NCBI GenBank assembly: GCA_045536775.1
Contig: JAZSOD010000058.1
Location: 1-15,077 of the forward strand
Origin: UBA4717 sp045536775
GTDB taxonomy: Bacteria > Bacillota > Clostridia > Oscillospirales > CAG-272
DNA length: 15,077 nucleotides
Reading direction: 5' to 3'
The notes beneath the pieces are model-generated. The model saw only the letters and a program-made list of their open reading frames with translations. It did no database searches and was not told the origin of the DNA. Of the stretch, positions 1-6,926 are shown piece by piece. Within the stretch, counting starts at the first letter, position 1; each line of letters begins with the position of its first letter. The position numbers were made by a program, and so were the translations under genes.

Positions 1-1989
1 GCCGAAAAAGTCGCCGGGTCCGCGGAGTTTAAGGTCCTCCTCAGCAACTTTAAAACCGTCGGCGGTTTTTGCGATAACCTCAAGGCGGCGTTTCGTTTCC
101 GGGTTTTTGTTTCCGGAAATAAGGATGCAATAGCTTTGCTCCTTTCCTCTTCCGACTCTTCCGCGAAGCTGATGAAGCTGGGAAAGTCCGAAGCGCTCTG
201 CGTTTTCGACCACCATAAGAGTTGCCTCGGGAACGTTCACGCCAACCTCAATTACCGTTGTCGAAACGAGTATCTGCGTGTCGCCTCGGACGAACGCCGC
301 CATAGCCTCGTCCTTTTCCCGACTTTTCATCTTACCGTGGATATATCCGACTCCGAGATCGGAAAAAACCTCCTCGCGCAGCTTTCGCGCGTACTCGAGA
401 GTCGATTTGAGAGGCGGCTTTTCCTCTCTTTCGTAAAATTCAAAATAATCTCTCAGGCTGAGGTCCGCCTCCTCGTCGGGCGCGGCGTCCTCGCTCTCCT
501 CAACCGTCGGGCAAACGACGTAGACCCTATGCCCCGCCTCTACCTGCTTCCTTATAAAGCCGTTGAGTCGGGCGCGGTAGCCTTCGTCCACGACAAAGGT
601 GTCTACCCTTTGTCTGCCGGGCGGCATTTCGTTTATCTGCGACACGTCAAGGTCGCCGTAAAGTATCAGCGCAAGCGTGCGCGGGATCGGGGTCGCGCTC
701 ATAACGAGCACGTGTACGCCCTCGCTTTTTTCGCCGAGCGCGGCACGCTGATTCACACCGAAACGGTGCTGCTCGTCGGTAATGACGAGACCGAGCCTGT
801 CAAACTCCACCTTGTCGCTGAGAAGCGCGTGAGTTCCGATGACTACGTTTATACTGCCGTCCGTCAAGCCCTCGTATATTCTTTTCTTTTCCGCCGCCTT
901 TGTCGAGCCCGTCAGAAGTGCACTCTTATAGCCAAAGCTCTCAAAGAGGGGCGAAAGATCGGCAAAATGCTGATTTGCAAGTATTTCGGTCGGCGCCATA
1001 AGCGCGCTCTGGTATCCGTTTTGGGCGGCTATATACATAGCTGCCGCCGCGCAGACCGTCTTACCGCTTCCGACGTCTCCCGAAACGAGTCTGCTCATAG
1101 GAGTGTTACCCGACAGATCGTTTTTTATATCGGAGATCACCCGTTTCTGAGAGTCTGTCAGCTCAAACGGCAGCTTTTTATAAAATTCGTCAAGCGACAG
1201 ACGCGACATCGCGTGCGCGTTTGTTCGCTTGTTTCTTCTTTTTGAGTACCCGAGAAAGACGGAGAGCAGGAAAAGCTCCTCAAAGGCGAGTCTGTCACGC
1301 GCGATTTTGAGAGTCTGCTCGTCGGTCGGAAAATGTATATTTTCAAGCGCAAATGCGCGTGTGCAAAGTCCGTATCTTTCCCGAATTTTATCGGGGATAG
1401 GGTCTGTGGGCGCTTCTGCAAGCTCGGAAAGCACCTGTCGCTCGCTCATAAAATTCGTATAAAGCAGATCGAGAGCACGGCGTACCGAGCCCGACATCAG
1501 CTTTTGCGTAAGTCCTGCCGAAAGCGGATACACGGGCACCATCGGCAAAAGCCTTGCACCCTCGAAATACGGCTCGCTTTCGGGTGAGGAGAGCCTGTAC
1601 GTGCGTCCCTCACGAGTGAGCCTTCCGTAGAAGCGGTGTACAGAGCCACGCGGATAGCTTTTGTCGGCGTAGGGTCTGTTGTAAAAAATCACCTCGCAGG
1701 TGCCGCTTTCGTCGAACGCCTTAAATTTGGTAATGCTCAGATTACCGCGTATCTTCGCGGTCTTTGGTTCTGTGCCGACGGTGAGCAAAAACGATGCGGG
1801 AGAGTCCGTGTCGGCATCTGACAAAAGTCTTATATTCTGTCTGTTCTGGTAAGCTCTCGGAAAATGAGTGACAAGCTCGCCGAGAGTTTCTATTCCGAGT
1901 GAGGCAAAGCTTTTTTCTCTGACCGTGCTGATGCCGGGCAAACAGGTCACGCTTGAATCCGACGTAATTTTGCGCATACTCTTTTGCAT
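1..1989 (-). CDS. recG: ATP-dependent DNA helicase RecG (3' end outside window)
   Basis: RecG is a superfamily 2 DNA helicase/translocase that remodels stalled replication forks and branch-migrates Holliday junctions. The frame is open from ATG 1989 to the left edge, giving 663 residues. The family is usually about 680-690, so only some 20 residues are missing. Visible motifs are Walker A GDVGSGKT (1056-1079, about residue 304), APTEIL, the DEQHRFG box (about 760-782, residue 403), SATPIPRT (about 675-700), QLRGRVGRG (about 150-180) and the RecG-typical LKLRGPGDFFG at the very edge. The N-terminal 260 residues correspond to the wedge/OB-fold part. The start is backed by a strong AGAGGAGG ribosome site ending 9 bases upstream. 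The gene lies 31 bases after murI and is probably cotranscribed with it. Confidence 0.97.
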   Translation of the reverse strand, partial: MQKSMRKITSDSSVTCLPGISTVREKSFASLGIETLGELVTHFPRAYQNRQNIRLLSDADTDSPASFLLTVGTEPKTAKIRGNLSITKFKAFDESGTCEVIFYNRPYADKSYPRGSVHRFYGRLTREGRTYRLSSPESEPYFEGARLLPMVPVYPLSAGLTQKLMSGSVRRALDLLYTNFMSERQVLSELAEAPTDPIPDKIRERYGLCTRAFALENIHFPTDEQTLKIARDRLAFEELFLLSVFLGYSKRRNKRTNAHAMSRLSLDEFYKKLPFELTDSQKRVISDIKNDLSGNTPMSRLVSGDVGSGKTVCAAAAMYIAAQNGYQSALMAPTEILANQHFADLSPLFESFGYKSALLTGSTKAAEKKRIYEGLTDGSINVVIGTHALLSDKVEFDRLGLVITDEQHRFGVNQRAALGEKSEGVHVLVMSATPIPRTLALILYGDLDVSQINEMPPGRQRVDTFVVDEGYRARLNGFIRKQVEAGHRVYVVCPTVEESEDAAPDEEADLSLRDYFEFYEREEKPPLKSTLEYARKLREEVFSDLGVGYIHGKMKSREKDEAMAAFVRGDTQILVSTTVIEVGVNVPEATLMVVENAERFGLSQLHQLRGRVGRGKEQSYCILISGNKNPETKRRLEVIAKTADGFKVAEEDLKLRGPGDFFG

Positions 1990-2020
1990 AAAAGCTTACC
2001 TCCTCTTAATTTGAATTTTC

Positions 2021-2800
2021 TTAAAGTCCGAGCAGTCTATGGCAAAGCTCTATAACGCGCTTGTCTCCGCTCGTGCTTATAAACTCGATCTCGGGGGTGT
2101 CGGCGTCACTTCCCGACTCAAGCCCCGACTCATAAATTCTTCTCTTTGCTTCCCTCGCGGTTCCCTCTCCGCCGTCAAAAATGCGTGTGCTCTCGCCAAA
2201 ATATCTCTGCACCGCGCCCTTAACGAACGGATAGTGGGTACAGCCGAGCACGACTGCGTCGACGGCTTTGCCGTCAAGGTGCGCGAAATTTTCGCGCAGG
2301 TAGGTGTCGACCACCTCACCGTCGGTGTGTCCCGACTCGATTATCTCCATAAGTCCCGCGCACGGCAGGGGAATTATGTCAGCTCTTCCCTCAAAGCGCC
2401 CTATAAGCGTACCGAATTTCTCCTCGGAAAGCGTCAGCGGGGTTGCCATTACCGCTACCGTCGGATTTTCAAACGCCTCAACCGCGGGCTTGACCGCAGG
2501 CTCTATGCCGACGATCGGCACCTCGGGGTATTTTTCTCTCATCACTCTGACGGCGGCACTCGTTGCCGTGTTGCAGGCGACAACTATCGCCTTCGCGCCA
2601 AGACTTATGAGTCGGTCGGTGTTTTCGAGCATAATAGCGAGAACCTCGCTCTTCGACTTGGTTCCGTACGGAGCGTTTTTGCTGTCCGCGAGATAGATAT
2701 ATTTTTCACTTGGCATAAGCGTTATCAGCTCACGAAGTACCGATATTCCACCGACGCCCGAGTCAACGACCGCAATGGCGCCCGACTTTTTCTGCTCCAT
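2021..2800 (-). CDS. murI: Glutamate racemase MurI
   Basis: Cytoplasmic, cofactor-independent racemase that converts L-glutamate to D-glutamate for peptidoglycan. The protein has 259 residues, normal for the family. VVDSGVGG near the N-terminus carries the conserved Asp (D13). The two catalytic cysteines sit in VVACNTATS (C76) and VLGCTHYP (C187). I chose ATG 2800 because AGAAAGG at 2811-2817 stands about 10 bases upstream. An in-frame GTG at 2806 would leave only 4 bases to that site. recG follows 31 bases later on the same strand. A palindromic repeat (2838-2962) separates murI from the upstream HAD gene, and no convincing promoter was found there, so expression may depend on read-through. 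Confidence 0.96.
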   Translation of the reverse strand: MEQKKSGAIAVVDSGVGGISVLRELITLMPSEKYIYLADSKNAPYGTKSKSEVLAIMLENTDRLISLGAKAIVVACNTATSAAVRVMREKYPEVPIVGIEPAVKPAVEAFENPTVAVMATPLTLSEEKFGTLIGRFEGRADIIPLPCAGLMEIIESGHTDGEVVDTYLRENFAHLDGKAVDAVVLGCTHYPFVKGAVQRYFGESTRIFDGGEGTAREAKRRIYESGLESGSDADTPEIEFISTSGDKRVIELCHRLLGL

Positions 2801-2837
2801 ATTCACCCGACCTTTCTGTTATAGCTTTACTGTAATG

Positions 2838-2962
2838 AGCCTTCCCCTCGAGGGGAAGGGGGACCGCGATAGCGGTGGATGAGGTGTAACGACAAGAACC
2901 GGAAGAACACCTCATCAGCTTGCAATGGAGGGGTCTCCGACTTGCAAAGCAACGTCCCCTCC
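2838..2962. repeat. Palindromic intergenic repeat, AGCCTTC family, copy 1
   Basis: This non-coding stretch between the HAD gene and murI folds on itself. It holds a hairpin with stem CCTTCCCC/GGGGAAGG and loop TCGA, then ACCGC/GCGGT, then GATGAGGTGT (2878-2887) pairing with ACACCTCATC (2907-2916), then GGAGGGG (2927-2933) pairing with CCCCTCC (2956-2962). Its left 50 bases match, in inverted orientation, the right half of the element at 12823-12939, with one paired change in the first stem (C:G to T:A). It is probably a mobile or formerly mobile palindromic element. It holds no ORF. Confidence 0.75.
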
Positions 2963-2971
2963 CGTCTGAAT

Positions 2972-3622
2972 TCACACCATTTTCAACAGTATATCCTGCT
3001 TTAATCCATTCATATCATCATACACAGGAAAGCCTGTCTTTTTAAGTCTTTCACGGCTCATATGTCCGCACGCGACAAGCACCGCGTCAATGCCTACCGC
3101 CCTCGCGACCTCTGCATCGTGCTCTGTGTCGCCTATCATAAGATACGCACTCCTGTCGGAAACGGTCTCAAAATACTCTCTTGCTATATCCACCTTACTG
3201 TGCGCGTAGATATTATCAAGCGACAATCTTTTTGAGAATTTATTTTCAAGTCCGAAGCCTTTAAGCTGACGCTCAAGCATACCAGATTCGGATGCAGACA
3301 GTATCATCTGCTCACACCCTTCGGCATCAAACAGACAGATCAGCTCACGCACTCCGTCGACAAGTGCGATCTCCGACTCGTGAGCCTCGTAATTCGCCAC
3401 CCACTCGTGCGCGATCTTCTCGTACGGCTCCTCGTTAAAATCAAAGCCCAGATTTTTATAATATTCCTTTATGGGAAAGGCAAACGCGCTCTGATACTCC
3501 GCGAGACTGTCAATAGTTTTGAGTCCTCTCGCGCGAAGAAGCGGATTCACACTTTTTATTCCGATCTCAACGTCGTCAATGACCGTACCGTTAAAATCCC
3601 ATATTATATGTTTATATTTCAT
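2972..3622 (-). CDS. HAD-superfamily hydrolase, phosphoglycolate-phosphatase-like
   Basis: Predicted cytoplasmic phosphatase of 216 residues with the HAD motifs in order. Motif I is IIWDFNGTVIDD (nucleophile D9, with Asn at position 11 where many HAD phosphatases have the second Asp). Motif II is LSAS (S109), motif III is HSKVD (K143) and motif IV is GDTEHD (D165, D169). Residues between motifs I and II form the helical C1-type cap. The substrate cannot be read from the sequence. The frame is open upstream to 3826, but that part runs through a palindromic repeat and the rpmE terminator and has no protein character. ATG 3622, with GGAAG about 4-8 bases upstream, is therefore the start. murI follows after the repeat. 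Confidence 0.9.
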   Translation of the reverse strand: MKYKHIIWDFNGTVIDDVEIGIKSVNPLLRARGLKTIDSLAEYQSAFAFPIKEYYKNLGFDFNEEPYEKIAHEWVANYEAHESEIALVDGVRELICLFDAEGCEQMILSASESGMLERQLKGFGLENKFSKRLSLDNIYAHSKVDIAREYFETVSDRSAYLMIGDTEHDAEVARAVGIDAVLVACGHMSRERLKKTGFPVYDDMNGLKQDILLKMV

Positions 3623-3640
3623 TTTTCTTCCGCCGTTAAT

Positions 3641-3690
3641 CAGCCCTCTCCGCCACGCTTTGCGCGTCACCTCTCCCAAAGGGCGAGGCT
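3641..3690. repeat. Short palindromic repeat, AGCC...GGCT type, probable half element
   Basis: Read on the minus strand, this starts AGCCTCGCCC. It forms an 8-bp stem with one mismatch (CCTCGCCC against GGGAGAGG), then a small ACGC/GCGT hairpin, then GGCGGAGAGGGCT. The order of parts (hairpin, GGTG, small hairpin, CGGA-GAGG) parallels the left half of the 12823-12939 element. It sits just upstream of the HAD start and accounts for the spurious open frame there. Confidence 0.55.
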
Positions 3691-3753
3691 TTACGGCGAC
3701 CGGAGATGCTCTGACATTTTCACTCTTTATTGCTAAAAGCTCCCAAGAATGGG

Positions 3754-3792
3754 AAAAAGCGGGCAGACTTCGCCTTAACGCAGTCTGCCCGC
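3754..3792 (-). terminator. Intrinsic terminator after rpmE
   Basis: A perfect 11-bp inverted repeat, GCGGGCAGACT (3759-3769) with AGTCTGCCCGC (3782-3792), is followed on the minus strand by five T (3758-3754). It lies 46 bases after the rpmE stop and is a textbook Rho-independent terminator. A weaker stem, CCCA/TGGG (about 3741-3753), follows directly. Confidence 0.9.
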
Positions 3793-3837
3793 TGTTCTCT
3801 GCTTTCTCGTTGCCGAAAGTGATCACTTAAGCAGATC

Positions 3838-4044
3838 TCACTTTGCAGCCTTGTTACGACGCTGATTGAACTTATCTACACGTCCGCCGCTGTCAACGAA
3901 TTTCTGTTTGTTTGTGAAAAAGGGATGGCACTTTGAGCAGATATCAACACGCATTTCGCCCTTTGTCGACTTAGTTACGATAGTTTCGCCACAAGCGCAC
4001 TTTACCGTAAGCTCTTCGTACTGGGGATGGATTCCTTCCTTCAT
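3838..4044 (-). CDS. rpmE: 50S ribosomal protein L31, zinc-binding form
   Basis: L31 is a small protein of the large ribosomal subunit, near the central protuberance and the subunit bridge. The 68-residue product has the zinc-ribbon cysteines of the C+ type: CAC (C16, C18) and CSKC (C36, C39). It also has the family stretch CHPFFTNKQKFVDSGGRVDKF. ATG 4044 is preceded by GAGGTG with about 8 bases spacing. A strong promoter (4085-4113) and a terminator (3754-3792) bracket the gene, so it can be a single-gene transcript although it follows sigE. Zinc-type L31 proteins can serve as zinc stores. No Zur-like operator was recognised. Confidence 0.97.
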   Translation of the reverse strand: MKEGIHPQYEELTVKCACGETIVTKSTKGEMRVDICSKCHPFFTNKQKFVDSGGRVDKFNQRRNKAAK

Positions 4045-4084
4045 AATTTAACACCTCACTGTATACGTATTCACAATGCACCTT

Positions 4085-4113
4085 AGTATATCACAAAAAA
4101 AGCGTTATTGCAA
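4085..4113 (-). promoter_or_regulatory. Sigma-A promoter of rpmE
   Basis: On the minus strand, TTGCAA (4108-4113) and TATACT (4085-4090) are separated by exactly 17 bases. The expected transcript start is near 4078, giving a leader of about 35 bases before the rpmE ribosome site and ATG. No clear GC-rich terminator for sigE was found between the sigE stop and this promoter. Confidence 0.8.
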
Positions 4114-4161
4114 GTGTTTTTTCAAATTTTTTTGATTTTTCACAAAAATTCCGTCCTCATT

Positions 4162-4893
4162 CTACCATTTTGGGCGCAATTTTTCCTTTAATTCGGCAAT
4201 TATCCTCTTTTCAAGGCGTGAAATATACGATTGCGAGATGCCAAGCGCGTCCGCGACCTCCTTCTGAGTCATTTCTCTGCCTCCGCCAAGACCAAACCTC
4301 ATATTTATTATTTCCCTCTCCCTCTCGCCGAGACTCAACAGCGCCATGCGTATGAGCTTTTTGTCCTCCTCTGTTTCGAGGTCGGCAAAAACCGTGTCCT
4401 CGTCGCTTGTCAGCACGTCGGCGAGCAAAAGCTCGTTTCCGTCGAAGTCCACGCTAAGCGGCTCGTCTATCGAAACATCGGCACGGGTCTGACCGTGTTT
4501 GCGTATATACATAAGTATTTCGTTTTCTATACATCTTGACGCGTAGGTGGCAAGCTTTATATTTTTGTCGGCCCTGAAGGTGTTTATTGCCTTAATGAGA
4601 CCTATCGTGCCGATCGATATGAGGTCCTCGAGCCCGATGCCCGTGCTCTCAAACTTTTTTGCAATGAACACGACGAGTCTTAAGTTATGCTCAATGAGAG
4701 TCTTGCGAGCCGACTCGGAGTCGCGCTCAAGTCTGCCGATGACCTCGCTCTCCTCGTCAAGCGTCAGAGGCGGCGGCAGGGTCTCGGGGCCGCCTATGTA
4801 ATTCGTTGGCATCACACGGTATCTTTTTGCCGTAATGCCCTTTATTTTAAGCAAAAGCCTGCTTATTCCGAGGCTTGTGAACAAGAGCTTCAT
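4162..4893 (-). CDS. sigE: Sporulation sigma factor SigE precursor (pro-sigma-E)
   Basis: Mother-cell-specific sigma-70-family factor that directs early mother-cell transcription after asymmetric septation. The 243-residue protein closely resembles Bacillus subtilis SigE. Region 2 shows NLRLVVFIAKKFESTG and DLISIGTIGLIKAINTF, followed by KLATYASRCIENEILMYIRK. Region 4 ends with DALGISQSYISRLEKRI. Residues 1 to about 31 form the amphipathic pro-sequence, and alignment puts the cleavage next to the conserved YIGG (Y32-G35). ATG 4893 is chosen because AAAGGA lies 7 bases upstream. A TTG in frame at 4908 overlaps that site and is unlikely. spoIIGA, encoding the presumed processing protease, ends 23 bases upstream. 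The next gene is rpmE rather than sigG. Confidence 0.96.
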   Translation of the reverse strand: MKLLFTSLGISRLLLKIKGITAKRYRVMPTNYIGGPETLPPPLTLDEESEVIGRLERDSESARKTLIEHNLRLVVFIAKKFESTGIGLEDLISIGTIGLIKAINTFRADKNIKLATYASRCIENEILMYIRKHGQTRADVSIDEPLSVDFDGNELLLADVLTSDEDTVFADLETEEDKKLIRMALLSLGEREREIINMRFGLGGGREMTQKEVADALGISQSYISRLEKRIIAELKEKLRPKW

Positions 4894-4916
4894 ATTTTTT
4901 CCTTTCAAGCTATGTA

Positions 4917-5762
4917 TCAGTATAGAAGTGAGCGAGGCATTATTGCTCCCGCGCCGCCGTACGCGGCATTATTCACGCTTTTATCAAGTCCTATCACCGC
5001 GTCTGCGTATTTTTCCCTTCCGTCGAAAATAATACGGGTGGAGTCGGGGATAAAGCCGGTCATAAGTCCCTCTCCGCAGACGGTTGCGGCAGGAAGTATT
5101 CTGATGCCGAGCGTTCCCGTATGCGCACTGCTTTCAGTAGACATAGGATCGAACATCAGCACCGTGTCGGGCAAAAATCCCTTTAGCTCGCGCACGTTCA
5201 CGATTATCGCAGGCCGTCCGCTTATAGGATCTCGCAAAAGATTTCCGCTGTCGCACATAAACGGCAGAGTCAGCATTTTTGACCCGACCGTAAAGCTGAC
5301 CTCGCCTCCCGTCACCTCCCTTTTGGTGTAGAGAAGCCTCTCTATCGCCGCGACTCCCACGGTCACACCGAACGAAAGCAAGAGAAACACCGCGGCTGAG
5401 ATATCGTTTCCGCGCGGAAGCTCTATTCCTGCACGGTTGAAAAGCGAGTAGATAAAGGTCAGGGAGCCGCCGAGAGTTATTCCCGAGGCGAAAAGACAGG
5501 TGCAGAGTCTGATATAGTCAAGGATACCGCGAGCTTTGAAGGCTATGGCGCACATAAGAAAGCTTGACGCTATTTCGAGCATCGCGCCAACGAGTGTGCT
5601 TTCGGAAAAAAGCGTGACGGTGCCGATCAGAGCACCGACCGCGGCGGACAACAGCAGCTTTTTCGCTTTGCCGCCGTGCTTTGCTATTTTCGAGGTCAAC
5701 AAAAGCGAAAACCAATTCAGACTAAGGTTGACCAAAAATAAAATATCGGCGTAGACCGTCAC
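4917..5762 (-). CDS. spoIIGA: Sporulation sigma-E factor-processing peptidase SpoIIGA
   Basis: Membrane-embedded aspartic protease of the sporulation septum that removes the pro-sequence of sigma-E once signalled by SpoIIR from the forespore. The 281-residue protein has the family layout. Several hydrophobic segments fill about residues 5-140 (for example ADILFLVNLSLNWFSLLL). A cytoplasmic domain follows with the catalytic motif MCDSGN (D171), then DPISGRPAIIV and a C-terminal GLDKSVN. Start is GTG 5762, preceded by AGGGGGGAA at a suitable distance. The extended-minus-10 promoter ends about 25 bases upstream. The gene forms the spoIIG operon with sigE, 23 bases downstream. Confidence 0.95.
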   Translation of the reverse strand: MTVYADILFLVNLSLNWFSLLLTSKIAKHGGKAKKLLLSAAVGALIGTVTLFSESTLVGAMLEIASSFLMCAIAFKARGILDYIRLCTCLFASGITLGGSLTFIYSLFNRAGIELPRGNDISAAVFLLLSFGVTVGVAAIERLLYTKREVTGGEVSFTVGSKMLTLPFMCDSGNLLRDPISGRPAIIVNVRELKGFLPDTVLMFDPMSTESSAHTGTLGIRILPAATVCGEGLMTGFIPDSTRIIFDGREKYADAVIGLDKSVNNAAYGGAGAIMPRSLLY

Positions 5763-5786
5763 GCTTATTTCCCCCCTGACTCTGAA

Positions 5787-5820
5787 ATTATATCAGCGCG
5801 CACAGGTGAAAAAGGTCGGA
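5787..5820 (-). promoter_or_regulatory. Probable Spo0A-dependent spoIIG promoter
   Basis: On the minus strand, a perfect TATAAT (5787-5792) with an extended TGA stands 22 bases from TCCGAC (5815-5820). The normal minus-35 position holds CCTTTT, a poor match. The 22-bp spacing is the known peculiarity of the B. subtilis spoIIG promoter, where Spo0A binds over the displaced minus-35. TCCGACC matches the reversed 0A box TTCGACA at 5 of 7 bases, so the Spo0A assignment is an inference supported by context. Confidence 0.55.
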
Positions 5821-5837
5821 TTTACGCCGTTTGAATT

Positions 5838-6755
5838 TTATTTTTTCTTCGGTGCGAAGGTCTTGCCGTCGGTTACGTAGATGATGGAGCCTTCAAGGTC
5901 GGTTCGCCTTACGTCGAGCTTGAGCTTTTCAAAAAGGTCAAGCGTCTCGATATGCGGATGTCCGTAGTCGTTGCCAACTTCACAGGATATCGACACGTAT
6001 TTCGGCGAAACCGCGTCCACAAACGAAGGTGTGCTTGAGCTTGACGAGCCGTGATGTCCTGCCTTGAGGAACACACAGTCGAGGTCTGTATACGCGTCGA
6101 GGATCTCTTTTTCAACAAGCGCCTCGGCGTCGCCCGTGAACATCATGGACACGTCGCCGTAGGTCAGCTTCAAGACTATGCTCGTGTTGTTTAAGTCTTT
6201 ATACTTTTTGTCGTCGGGCGAGAGAATATCAAAGCTGAAGCCGCCCTCCGTAAAGCTGTCGCCTCGATATACTGTACTGATGGGGATATTCTTGCTTTCC
6301 GCACCGTCGAGCACCCTTTCAAACGCCTTGGTGCTTGCGGTCGCGTCGGGCATTATTATCTCGCCCACCTCAAATTCGCCGATCACAACGTCCGCACCGC
6401 CGATGTGGTCCTCGTGCGGATGGGTGAGAAGCATTATGTCGATCCTCTCGACTCCCGCGTCCTTCAGGTATGCGACAAGCCTTTCTTCGTGCTTGCCCGT
6501 GCCTGCGTCAATGAGCAGGTTGAAATCGCCCGTAGTGACGAGGGTACTGTCACCCTGACCGACGTCGATTATATGTATCTCTGCCGTGTCTGCGGGAAGC
6601 TCTGCCGGCGGGAGCGTCTCCTCGGTGGACTCGGGCAGCTCTATTCCAAGCGTCTCGAGTACGTTTGCCCGAAACGTCGGAGATAAAGCAAACAGGACGG
6701 CAAGCAGAAGAATTACTATTATAAGTGAGGTAAGCTTTTGTCGGGACAGTTTCAT
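5838..6755 (-). CDS. ComEC-like metallo-beta-lactamase-fold hydrolase, membrane-anchored
   Basis: Protein of 305 residues. An N-terminal hydrophobic segment (about residues 8-25, LTSLIIVILLLAVLFAL) acts as signal anchor or signal peptide and places the rest outside the membrane. The catalytic domain resembles the detached C-terminal domain of ComEC/Rec2: IIDVGQGDSTLV, THPHEDHIGG (H112, H114, D116, H117), FTGDA (D209), KAGHHGSSSSS (H234/H235) and NDYGHPH (H266). Such domains are thought to be metal-dependent nucleases or phosphodiesterases. There is no competence membrane domain here, so it is a stand-alone relative of unknown substrate. ATG 6755 is chosen for the GGAG about 7 bases upstream. 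Codons before it run into the promoter. spoIIGA follows 75 bases later with its own promoter. Confidence 0.88.
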   Translation of the reverse strand: MKLSRQKLTSLIIVILLLAVLFALSPTFRANVLETLGIELPESTEETLPPAELPADTAEIHIIDVGQGDSTLVTTGDFNLLIDAGTGKHEERLVAYLKDAGVERIDIMLLTHPHEDHIGGADVVIGEFEVGEIIMPDATASTKAFERVLDGAESKNIPISTVYRGDSFTEGGFSFDILSPDDKKYKDLNNTSIVLKLTYGDVSMMFTGDAEALVEKEILDAYTDLDCVFLKAGHHGSSSSSTPSFVDAVSPKYVSISCEVGNDYGHPHIETLDLFEKLKLDVRRTDLEGSIIYVTDGKTFAPKKK

Positions 6756-6787
6756 ATTTTTCTCCGTTCGGTATTTTCTTCGTAATA

Positions 6788-6816
6788 ATTTTACCATCAG
6801 CAAGCCGCAAAGTCAA
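6788..6816 (-). promoter_or_regulatory. Sigma-A promoter of the metallo-hydrolase gene
   Basis: On the minus strand, TTGACT (6811-6816) and TAAAAT (6788-6793) are separated by exactly 17 bases, with TGG before the minus-10. The predicted start lies about 25 bases upstream of ATG 6755. It is divergent from the alaS promoter, and the two minus-35 hexamers are about 38 bases apart. Confidence 0.78.
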
Positions 6817-6854
6817 TGACATCTTACCCTTATAATATAATTTAATAAAAATTA

Positions 6855-6883
6855 TTGACATAGAGGGCGCGGTTTGATATAAT
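6855..6883 (+). promoter_or_regulatory. Consensus sigma-A promoter of alaS
   Basis: TTGACA (6855-6860), 17 bases, TATAAT (6878-6883), with a TGA extended minus-10. This matches the consensus at every position of both hexamers. Transcription would start near 6890, leaving a leader of roughly 37 bases with the GGAGG ribosome site at 6914-6918. That is too short for a T-box riboswitch, the usual regulator of aminoacyl-tRNA synthetase genes in Bacillota. Confidence 0.9.
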
Positions 6884-6926
6884 GTGAAAATGGTATAAAA
6901 GGATTATCAATACGGAGGATATAGAT

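Noticed and set aside
136..1245. 369-codon open frame on the plus strand
   Set aside because: It is antisense to recG, whose helicase motifs are unmistakable. The translated product is Arg/Leu/Val-rich without family features.
2801..2806. GTG start for MurI two codons earlier
   Set aside because: It leaves only 4 bases to AGAAAGG, while ATG 2800 has the usual spacing.
2039..2824. 261-codon plus-strand frame almost coextensive with murI
   Set aside because: It is the mirror of murI, which has both catalytic cysteines. The plus-strand product shows no domain.
3623..3826. 68-residue N-terminal extension of the HAD protein
   Set aside because: It would encode through the rpmE terminator region and a palindromic repeat, has no protein-like conservation, and a good ribosome site precedes ATG 3622.
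4894..4908. TTG start adding five residues to SigE
   Set aside because: The codon overlaps the AAAGGA site that serves ATG 4893, and no ribosome site precedes the TTG.
6756..6926. T-box riboswitch ahead of alaS
   Set aside because: The consensus promoter puts the transcript start near 6890. No specifier hairpin or T-box sequence is present.
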